From Roseateles toxinivorans (GTDB lineage Bacteria > Pseudomonadota > Gammaproteobacteria > Burkholderiales > Burkholderiaceae_C): 64,000 bases of DNA. Positions 49,969-61,600 of this stretch are shown one piece after another; the first letter of the stretch is position 1, and each line of letters opens with the position of its first letter. Made by a program: the position numbers and the translations under genes. The DNA lies in contig NZ_SNXS01000001.1 in the NCBI RefSeq assembly GCF_004362525.1, positions 1,224,121 through 1,288,120 of the forward strand, given 5' to 3'. Below the pieces are notes generated by a model that did no database searches, was not told the origin of the DNA, and worked only from the letters and a program-made list of their open reading frames with translations.

Positions 49969-50439
49969 TCAGCCTGCCAGCGCCGCCACCACCTCGGGCG
50001 GCGCCTGCACCAGCTCGATCAGCACACCCTCGCCGGCAATCGGAAACTCGTCATTGCTTTTCGGGTGGATGAAGCAGATGTCGTATCCGGCCGCCCCCTT
50101 GCGTATGCCGCCCGGCGCGAAGCGCACGCCGTTGGCCGACATCCATTCGACCGCGCGGGGCAGATCGTCCACCCACAGGCCGACGTGGTTCAGCGGCGTG
50201 GTGTGCACAGCCGGCTTCTTGTCCGGATCCAGCGGCTGCATCAGGTCCACCTCGATCTTGTGCGCGCCCGTGCCGATCGCACAGATGTCTTCATCGACGT
50301 TCTCGCGCTCGGAGATGAAGTTGCCGGTGACCGTCAGGCCCAGGATGTCGACCCAGAGGCCGCGCAGACGCTGCTTGTCCGGGCCGCCGATGGCGATCTG
50401 CTGGATGCCGAGGATCTTGTAGGGCTTGGCTGACATCAT
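49969..50439 (-). CDS. VOC family protein, methylmalonyl-CoA epimerase-like
   Basis: This 156-residue protein has two VOC modules. Its end resembles methylmalonyl-CoA epimerase, with [10 protein letters not shown] carrying a metal His and GVLIELVQ a metal Glu, preceded by CFIHPKS. At the N-terminal ligand position, where epimerases have His (as in DHVA), it has Gln (QQIA). It overlaps the pccA stop by four bases and closes the propionyl-CoA operon, where an epimerase is exactly the missing enzyme. Either the Gln still serves or the protein has another lyase-type role. Confidence 0.8.
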   Translation of the reverse strand: MMSAKPYKILGIQQIAIGGPDKQRLRGLWVDILGLTVTGNFISERENVDEDICAIGTGAHKIEVDLMQPLDPDKKPAVHTTPLNHVGLWVDDLPRAVEWMSANGVRFAPGGIRKGAAGYDICFIHPKSNDEFPIAGEGVLIELVQAPPEVVAALAG

Positions 50440-52511
50440 TCAAACCTCAGAATCGGTTGATCGACCGACAGACTCTCGCCCGTCTTGGCCAGCACCTCGG
50501 CCACCTTGACGTCCTGCGTGGCCAGCAGGATGTTCTCCATCTTCATCGCCTCGATCACGGCCAGGCGCTCGCCGGCCTGCACGAGCTGACCCGGCTGGGC
50601 GGCGATATGCACCAAGAGGCCGGGCATCGGCGAGAGAAGGAATTTGCTGGTGTCCGGCGGCGCCTTGTAGGGCATCAGCTGATGCAGACCCGCGGCACGC
50701 GGGCTCAGCACCATCACCTCGATGGCGGTGCCGTTGTGGGTCAGCTTGTAGGCCAGCGGGTTCTTGGCCGCGCCGCGCTCGGCCTGGGCCACAAAGGGCT
50801 GGCCGTTGACGGTGCCGCTCAGGCGGATGTCATTGAGCCGCGAGCGGCATTCGATGCGGAAGGTCTTGCCATCGATCTGCACCGTGGCTAGGCCTGTCTG
50901 ACCCGCGTACTCGGACACATGCAGCTGATGCCGTTGGAACTGACCAGCGCCCTCGTTCACCACCGCCACATAGTCGCTCTCGATCTGCACCTCATGGCCG
51001 GCCAACTGGCCGCTGATGCCGGCGGCACGCTCGCGCGTCTTGCGTCGGATGAAGGCCCCAAGGGCCACCAGGAACAGCGGATCGTCGTGCGGCACATCCT
51101 CGGCGCGAAAGCCGCCCGCGTAGTGCTGGGCAATGAAGCCGGTATTGAAATTGCCGCTGACAAAATCCGGATGGGCCAGCAGCGCCGCCTGGAACGGGAT
51201 GTTGCTGGAGATGCCGCGTATCACGAAGCCGTTCAGCGCCTCGCGCATCTTGGCAATCGCGTCATTGCGGTCCCGGCCATGCACGATCAGCTTGGCGATC
51301 ATCGAGTCATAGAACATCGGGATCTCGCCGCCCTCGTAGACGCCGGTGTCGACGCGTACGCCGCCGAACTGGCCGTTCTCGTAGGCGGCACCCTGCAGCG
51401 TTTCGCGGCCCTGCTCCAGCGCAGCTTCGGGCGGTTGGTACTTCACCAGGCGGCCGGTGGAGGGCAGGAAGCTGCGGAACGGATCCTCCGCATTGATGCG
51501 GCATTCCATCGCCCAGCCCTCGCGCCTGATCTCCTCCTGCTTGAACGGCAAAGGGTGACCCGCAGCGATGCGAATCATCTGCTCCACCAGGTCCACGCCG
51601 GTGATGCATTCGGTGACCGGGTGCTCGACCTGCAGCCGGGTGTTCATTTCCAGGAAATAGAAGCTCTGGTCCTTGCCGACCACGAACTCCACTGTGCCCG
51701 CGCTCTGGTACTTCACCGCCTTGGCCAGGGCCACGGCCTGCTCACCCATCGCCTTGCGCGTTGCCTCGGAGATGAACGGCGACGGCGCCTCCTCGATCAC
51801 CTTCTGGTGGCGGCGCTGGATCGAGCATTCGCGCTCGTGCAGATAGACGACGTTGCCATGCGAGTCGCCCAGCACCTGGATCTCGATATGGCGCGGCTCC
51901 TCGACGAACTTCTCCATGAAGACGCGGTCGTCGCCGAAGCTGTTGCGCGCCTCGTTGCGGCAGCTGGTGAAGCCCTCGAAGCAGTCCTTGTCATTGAAGG
52001 CCACGCGCAGACCCTTGCCACCGCCGCCGGCGCTGGCCTTGATCATCACCGGGTAGCCTATGCCTTGAGCGATCTTGACCGCCTCATCCGCCGACAGGAT
52101 CGGTTCGTTGTAGCCCGGAATCGTGTTGACCTTCGCCTCGTTGGCCAGCTTCTTCGAGGCGATCTTGTCGCCCATGGCCGCGATCGAGTAGTGCTTGGGG
52201 CCGATGAAGGCGATGCCTTCTTCCTCGACCCGGCGCGCAAACGCCTCGTTCTCGCTGAGGAAGCCATAGCCGGGGTGAATGGCCTCGGCGCCGGTGGCCT
52301 TGGCCGCGGCAATGATCTTGTCGGCAACCAGATACGACTCGCGCGACGGCGCCGGGCCGAGCAACACCGACTCATCGGCCAGCTCGACATGGCGGGCATC
52401 CTTGTCGGCTTCCGAGTACACGGCCACCGTCTTGATGCCCATCTTTTGAGCCGTTTTAATCACCCGGCAGGCAATCTCGCCGCGGTTGGCAATCAGGATT
52501 TTCTTGAACAT
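50436..52511 (-). CDS. pccA: propionyl-CoA carboxylase alpha (biotin) subunit
   Basis: PccA carboxylates biotin with ATP and bicarbonate. The 691-residue protein has the biotin carboxylase opening [18 protein letters not shown], the ATP-grasp glycine loop [12 protein letters not shown], the [13 protein letters not shown] segment, a middle BT domain that docks on PccB, and the C-terminal biotin site EAMKMEN. The ATG at 52511 has GGAG seven bases upstream. It lies 20 bases after pccB and overlaps the VOC gene. With the mutase it takes propionyl-CoA to succinyl-CoA. Confidence 0.95.
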   Translation of the reverse strand: MFKKILIANRGEIACRVIKTAQKMGIKTVAVYSEADKDARHVELADESVLLGPAPSRESYLVADKIIAAAKATGAEAIHPGYGFLSENEAFARRVEEEGIAFIGPKHYSIAAMGDKIASKKLANEAKVNTIPGYNEPILSADEAVKIAQGIGYPVMIKASAGGGGKGLRVAFNDKDCFEGFTSCRNEARNSFGDDRVFMEKFVEEPRHIEIQVLGDSHGNVVYLHERECSIQRRHQKVIEEAPSPFISEATRKAMGEQAVALAKAVKYQSAGTVEFVVGKDQSFYFLEMNTRLQVEHPVTECITGVDLVEQMIRIAAGHPLPFKQEEIRREGWAMECRINAEDPFRSFLPSTGRLVKYQPPEAALEQGRETLQGAAYENGQFGGVRVDTGVYEGGEIPMFYDSMIAKLIVHGRDRNDAIAKMREALNGFVIRGISSNIPFQAALLAHPDFVSGNFNTGFIAQHYAGGFRAEDVPHDDPLFLVALGAFIRRKTRERAAGISGQLAGHEVQIESDYVAVVNEGAGQFQRHQLHVSEYAGQTGLATVQIDGKTFRIECRSRLNDIRLSGTVNGQPFVAQAERGAAKNPLAYKLTHNGTAIEVMVLSPRAAGLHQLMPYKAPPDTSKFLLSPMPGLLVHIAAQPGQLVQAGERLAVIEAMKMENILLATQDVKVAEVLAKTGESLSVDQPILRFE

Positions 52512-52531
52512 GGTTTTCTCCGTCATCCTGA

Positions 52532-54056
<1,525 letters not shown>

Positions 54057-54064
<8 letters not shown>

Positions 54065-55106
54065 GGCTGTTTCCGTTGCTTAAATTGGGGTCAGACCCCG
54101 AAAAGAGATGGAGCAATTCACGGGCGGCGGTAGAGGCTGCCAGCCGCCCTTGCAGCACCTGCTGCGTTCTGTCGTCGAGCACCCCGCGCACGGCCAGTGA
54201 GGCGGCAAATTGCTGGCGCAGGCCGGCGTGGATGCGCTCCCACATCCAGTCCTTGGCCTGCTGCTGGCGGCGTGCGGCCAGCTTGCCGTTGGCGGTCTGC
54301 AGCTTCTGGAACTGCGCGACGGCGGCCCAGAACCTGTCAAGACCCTGGTTCTTCAAGGCACTGAGCTGCATCACCTGCGGATGCCAGACCTGCTCGTCGT
54401 GCGGTCCGTGCGAGTGACCGCTATAGCCCAGCAGCCGCAGGCTGGAGGTGATCTGCGCCTGCGCGCGCGTGGCCGCGGCGGCGTCGAGATCGACCTTGTT
54501 GATGACCACCAGATCGGCCAGCTCCATCACGCCCTTCTTGATCGCCTGCAGGTCGTCGCCGGCATTGGGCAGTTGCAGCAGGCAGTACATATCGGTCATG
54601 CCGGCCACCGCCGTCTCGCTCTGGCCGACACCCACCGTCTCGACGATCACCACATCATGGCCGGCCGCCTCGCAGACCAGCATCGCCTCGCGCGTCTTCT
54701 CGGCGACGCCGCCCAGGGTGCCGGAGGCCGGGCTGGGGCGGATGTAGGCCCGCTCGTCCATGGACAGATGCTCCATCCGCGTCTTGTCGCCGAGGATGGA
54801 GCCTCCGGACACGCTGCTGGATGGATCTACGGCCAGCACGGCGACCCGATGGCCGCGGGCGATCAGGAACAGGCCCAGCGCTTCGATGAAGGTGCTCTTG
54901 CCCACGCCCGGCACGCCGGAGATGCCCAGCCGAAACGACTTGCCGGTGTGCGGCAGCAGCTCGGTCAGCAGCGCATCGGCCTGGGCACGATGATCCGGCC
55001 GGGTGGATTCCAGCAAGGTGATGGCCTTGGCCAGCGCGCGGCGTTGCGCGGGGCCACGGTTTGCCAGCAGGGCCTGCGCCAGGCTGCTAGGTGGTACAGA
55101 CCGCAT
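54057..55106 (-). CDS. meaB: methylmalonyl-CoA mutase-associated GTPase MeaB
   Basis: MeaB is a G3E-type GTPase that protects and reloads methylmalonyl-CoA mutase with adenosylcobalamin. The 349-residue protein has the P-loop GVPGVGKST, the segment [20 protein letters not shown], the switch region ETVGVGQSE and the base motif NKVD. It lies one base after the mutase stop region and overlaps pccB. The last residues, [14 protein letters not shown], include a run encoded by a REP-type palindrome (GGGGTCAGACCCC at 54087-54099), so the C-terminal tail was probably altered by insertion of that element. Confidence 0.95.
54082..54099. repeat. REP-type palindrome inside the meaB 3' end
   Basis: AAATTGGGGTCAGACCCC contains the perfect 13-base palindrome GGGGTC-A-GACCCC (54087-54099). 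The sequence TTGGGGTCAGACCCC is a very common dispersed palindrome in betaproteobacteria. Here it encodes part of the MeaB C-terminus and lies 23 bases upstream of the pccB start region, where it could also form an mRNA hairpin. Confidence 0.7.
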
Positions 55107-55107
55107 C

Positions 55108-57279
<2,172 letters not shown>

Positions 57280-57317
57280 GCTTGTACTTTCCTGCTGCGT
57301 TTCAACACTTGCCTGTC

Positions 57318-57347
57318 ATCATACAGGGTGCATAATTATGAATTCAA
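57318..57347 (-). promoter_or_regulatory. scpA promoter with palindromic operator in the spacer
   Basis: On the minus strand TTGAAT (57347-57342) and TATGAT (57323-57318) are 18 bases apart. The spacer contains the perfect palindrome CATAATTATG (57331-57340), a plausible site for the divergent GntR regulator. The promoter lies about 40 bases upstream of the mutase start in a markedly AT-rich stretch. Confidence 0.55.
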
Positions 57348-57399
57348 AAATATGACGTGCACCTGACGCTCAAGCGAATTGCACCTGCTAGCCGCCGCC

Positions 57400-58068
57400 A
57401 TGTCCAGCGCCCCCAGCTCCCCCCCGGCACCCAGACAAACCCCGGTGTTCGCGCCCCAGGCTCTCTACGAGCAGGTGGCCGAGCGCCTGCGCCAGGAGAT
57501 CTTTGCGCGCGAGCTGCAACCCGGCAGCTGGATAGACGAACTGCGCCTGGCCCAGGCATGGGGCATCAGCCGCACGCCGCTACGCGAGGCGCTCAAGGTG
57601 CTGGCCACGGAAGGCCTTGTGACGATGAAGCTGCGCCGCGGCGCCTATGTCACTGAGATGTCGCAGCAGGACGTGGCCGAGGTCTATCACCTGCTGTCCG
57701 TACTGGAGAGCGACGCGGCGGCCGAGGTGGCCATCAAGGCGACAGACGACCAACTGGCCGCGCTGAACCAATTGCATCAGCAGCTTGAACTGGCGATAGC
57801 CGAGCGCACCCAGTTCTTCGCCCTCAACGAGGCCTTCCATATGCAGGTGCTTGAGGTGGCAGGCAATCGCTGGCGCACGCAGATCGTCACCGACCTGCGC
57901 AAGGTGATGAAGCTCAATCGCCACCTGTCGCTGTTCAAGCAGGGCCGCCTGGCCGAGTCGCTGGACGAACACCGCCGCCTGATGCAGGCCCTGCTGGCCC
58001 GCGACGCGCAGGCTGCACAGCAGCTGGTGCGGGAGCACTTCCACAACGGACTGGCCGCCACCGTTTGA
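57400..58068 (+). CDS. GntR family regulator, FCD type, divergent from the mutase operon
   Basis: This 222-residue regulator has a winged helix at about residues 20-85 (LYEQVAERLRQEIFARELQPG, AWGISRTPLREALKVLATEGLV) and a helical FCD effector domain with FFALNEAFHMQVLEVAGN and a later LDEHRRLMQALL, whose Asn/His residues probably bind a metal. The ATG at 57400 is preferred to a TTG at 57379. It faces away from the mutase operon with 120 bases between starts and likely controls propionyl-CoA breakdown. Its effector is unknown. Confidence 0.9.
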   Translation: MSSAPSSPPAPRQTPVFAPQALYEQVAERLRQEIFARELQPGSWIDELRLAQAWGISRTPLREALKVLATEGLVTMKLRRGAYVTEMSQQDVAEVYHLLSVLESDAAAEVAIKATDDQLAALNQLHQQLELAIAERTQFFALNEAFHMQVLEVAGNRWRTQIVTDLRKVMKLNRHLSLFKQGRLAESLDEHRRLMQALLARDAQAAQQLVREHFHNGLAATV

Positions 58069-58661
58069 GGCGCCCGGCGCACCGCGCCGCTCGTCCACGG
58101 CTGGTGACATATGTCACGCAACAAGCCGCCGCGGAACTTGAGAGTGGTGCAGGCCATTGTTTTGCGCCAGCCGTGAACTCCTCACGCTTTCACGCGCCTC
58201 GGTAACAAACTGTGCCGGGAATGCCCGCCTTATGCGGCGCTCGCCAAACTGCCATTTCCCTAGCATCGCTCTTCATGTGGACAAGAGGAGCCCGAGGTGC
58301 ATTCACCCATTTCCTGGCGAAGTTCCGCGGGGCCGTCAAGCCCCGTGGCGCCCCGCCGCAGCCCTCTTGCACGGGGCTGGCTATTCAAGTTGATAGGCCA
58401 AAGCCCGATAACCCACTGAATCGACCGCAAGGTCGTAGACCCGATCTGTGTCGACTTGTGAACTTCATCACGGCGCAATCGGGGCAGGAAATCAACATCG
58501 TTTTGCCGGAGCAGGGTCTTGCGACCCGACCCCGGCAGAGTCAAGTTTCGAGATTCACGGATCTCCAATGTGGCTGCCGTCAACCCGACAGCAGCCGCCG
58601 ACGGGCCCTCAGCGCTGAGTGCGGGTCCGGCTGCCGTAGCAATTGATCAAGAGAGCAAATC
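58069..58661 (+). other. 593-base leader without a recognised gene, before the giant repeat gene
   Basis: No convincing coding frame is seen here. It contains a 14-base palindrome at 58104-58117. Three clear hairpins follow: CGGGGC/GCCCCG at 58328-58345, CGACC-GCAA-GGTCG with a GNRA-type loop at 58422-58435, and a nested GCCGG-GGGTC-TTGC-GACCC-CCGGC structure at 58505-58536. An in-frame TGA at 58644-58646 prevents upstream extension of the repeat gene. It may be a long structured 5' untranslated region or a regulatory zone. It did not match a riboswitch class that I know. Confidence 0.55.
58104..58117. promoter_or_regulatory. CRP/FNR-type palindrome GTGACAT-ATGTCAC
   Basis: GTGACATATGTCAC is a perfect 14-base palindrome and contains GTGA-N6-TCAC, the core of CRP-family sites. 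It lies 36 bases after the GntR stop and about 545 bases before the repeat gene. The flanking bases (G before, G after) deviate from the full CRP consensus. Confidence 0.45.
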
Positions 58662-61600
58662 ATGGCGACGATCATCAACCTCCTGTCCACCTCGCAAATT
58701 GCGGCGCTGCCGACCAGCACGATCCGCAACTTCAGCACCGAGGATTGGGCCGCGTTCAGCACCGCACAGATCGTTGCGCTGACCACGGCGCACATGACGG
58801 CCATCTCGACGCAGGGCATCTCGGTACTGGGCTCGCATCAGATCGGCGCCTTCCAGAACGCCGACCTCGCCGCCCTCAGCACCAACACCCTGCGCGCGAT
58901 GAGTTCCGCGCAGATCGATGCCATCACCTCTGACCAGATCAGTGCGCTGACAACGGGCCAGATCGGGGCCCTTACCACCGCGCAGCTTCCTGGCCTCGGC
59001 ACCACCGAAATCGCCGCACTGACCTCCGCCCAGGTCGGTGCCTTCAACTCGGCCCAGATCTCCAACCTCGGCACGGCCCAGGTGGCCGCGATCGAAACTG
59101 CAGATCTTCGCGCGCTGAGCACCTCCGCCGTGCGCAATCTGTCGTCCGACCAGCTCGATGCCATGGGCACCGATCAGCTGCAGGCCTTCAGCTCGGCCCA
59201 GATGGCCGTGCTCACCACCGCCCAGCTCAGCAGCCTGAGCACCGGTGACCTGAACACCTTCACGACCGACCAGTTCTCCCGCCTGACCAGTGCCCAGCTG
59301 GCCAATCTCGGCACCGGTCAGATCGCCAACCTCACCACCGACGATCTGAACGCACTGGGCACGGCTCAGTTCGCCGCGCTGACCTCATTGCAGGCCGCTG
59401 CATTGACGACGGCTCAGATGTCCACGCTGGAGACCGCCGACCTGCGTGCCTTCAGTACCTCGGCGATGCGCAATCTGGACTCCGACCAGATCAAGGCCCT
59501 GACGACCGAACAGATCGGCGCCCTGACGACGGGTCAGATCAACGCGCTGACCTCAGCCCAGATGCCAGGCCTGGAGACCGGCGACATCGTGGCCCTGAGC
59601 TCGGGGCAGGTCGCCTCGCTCACCTCCGCCCAGCTGAGCAACTTCTCGACCGAGCAGATCGCCGCGATCGAGACCGCCGATGTTCGCGCACTGAGCACAT
59701 CGGCCATCCGCAATCTGTCGTCTGCGCAACTCGACTCACTGACGACCGACCAGCTGCAGGCCCTGGCCTCGGCCCAGATCACCTCATTGACCACCGCCCA
59801 GATCAGCGGCCTGAGCACCGGCGACCTGAACACGCTGACCAGTGACCAGTTCTCGCGCCTGACCAGCGGCCAGGTCGCCAATCTGGGCACCGGCCAGATC
59901 GTCAACCTGACGACCGATGACCTGAACGCGCTGGGCACCGCCCAGTTCGCCGCGATGACCTCGCTGCAGGCCGCCGCATTGAGCACGGCTCAGGTGGCGA
60001 CCTTGGAAACGGCCGACCTGCGTGCCTTCAGCACCTCGGCGCTGCGCAATCTCGACTCCGACCAGATCAAGGCCCTGAGCACCGAACAGGTCGCCGCACT
60101 GGGTACCAACCAGGTCGCCGCGCTGACCTCAGCACAGGTGCCCGGCCTGGAGACCGCCGACATGGTGGCCCTGGGTTCCGCACAAGTCGCGGCGCTGAGC
60201 TCTGCCCAGGTCAGCAACTTCTCGACCGAGCAGATCGCCGCCATCGAAACCGCCGATCTGCGCTCCTTGAGCACGGCTGCCGTGCGCAACCTCGGCTCGG
60301 CCCAGCTCGACGCGCTGACCAGCGAGCAGCTGCAGGCCCTGAGCTCGGCACAGATCACCTCGCTGACCACCGGCCAGCTCAATGGCCTGAGCACCGCTGA
60401 TCTGAACACGCTGACCAGCGACCAGTTCTCGCGCCTGACCAGCGCCCAGGTCGCCAATCTGAGCACCGGCCAGATCGTCAATCTGACCACCGATGACCTG
60501 AATGCGCTGGGTACGGCCCAGTTCGCCGCACTGACGGCCGGTCAGGCCGCCGCATTGAGCACGGCCCAGATGTCCACGCTGGAGACGGCCGATCTGCGTG
60601 CGCTGAGCACCGGTGCGCTGCGCAATCTGGGCTCTGACCAGATCAAGGCACTGACCACCGACCAGGTTGCCGCCCTGGGCACCAACCAGATCGCCGCCCT
60701 CACCTCGGCCCAGGTGCCGGGCCTGGAAACCGCCGATGTGGCCGCCCTGGGATCGGCCCAGGTGGCCGCGCTGACCTCGGCCCAGGTCAGCAGCTTTGCC
60801 ACCGAGCAGATCGCCGCCATCGAAACCGCCGATCTGCGCTCCTTGAGCACGGCTGCCGTGCGCAACCTCGGCTCGGCCCAGCTCGATGCACTGACCAGCG
60901 AGCAGTTGCAGGCCCTGAGCTCGGCACAGATCACCTCGCTGACGACGGGCCAGTTGAACGGCCTGAGCACCGGTGATCTGAACACGCTGACCAGCGATCA
61001 GTTCTCGCGCCTGACCAGCGCCCAGGTCGCAAACCTGAGCACCGACCAGATCGTCAGCCTGACGACTGATGACCTGAATGCGCTGGGCAGTGCCCAGTTC
61101 GCCGCACTGACCGCCAGCCAGGCCGCTGCGCTGAGCACCGCCCAGATGTCCACGCTGGAGACGGCCGACCTGCGCGCGCTGAGCACCGCTGCGCTGCGCA
61201 CTCTGGGCTCCGACCAGATCAAGGCGCTGACCACCGACCAGGTCGCCGCCCTGGGCACCAACCAGATCGCCGCCCTCACCTCGGCCCAGGTTCCGGGCCT
61301 GGAAACCGCCGATGTGGCCGCCCTGGGTTCGGCCCAGGTCGCCGCGCTGACCTCGGCCCAGGTCAGCAGCTTTGCCACCGAGCAGATTGCCTCCATCGAG
61401 ACCGCCGACCTGCGCTCGCTGAGCACTGCCGCCGTGCGCAACCTCGGCTCGGCCCAGCTCGACGCGCTGACCAGCGAGCAACTGCAAGCCCTGGCCTCGG
61501 GCCAGATCACGGCGTTGAGCTCGGCCCAGATCAATGGCCTGAGCACGAATGACCTGAACACGCTGACCAGCGACCAATTCGCGCGCCTAGGCTCGGCCCA

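Noticed and set aside
58390..58470. A cyclic-di-GMP (GEMM) riboswitch in the leader, suggested by the GNRA hairpin and CCAAAGCC
   Set aside because: The order of conserved elements does not fit: the GCAAAGC segment after the GNRA stem is missing. Only generic hairpins are supported.
58212..58646. A 144-codon open frame in the leader
   Set aside because: It has no ribosome site, no recognisable domain and a composition unlike the neighbouring genes; it crosses the hairpins.
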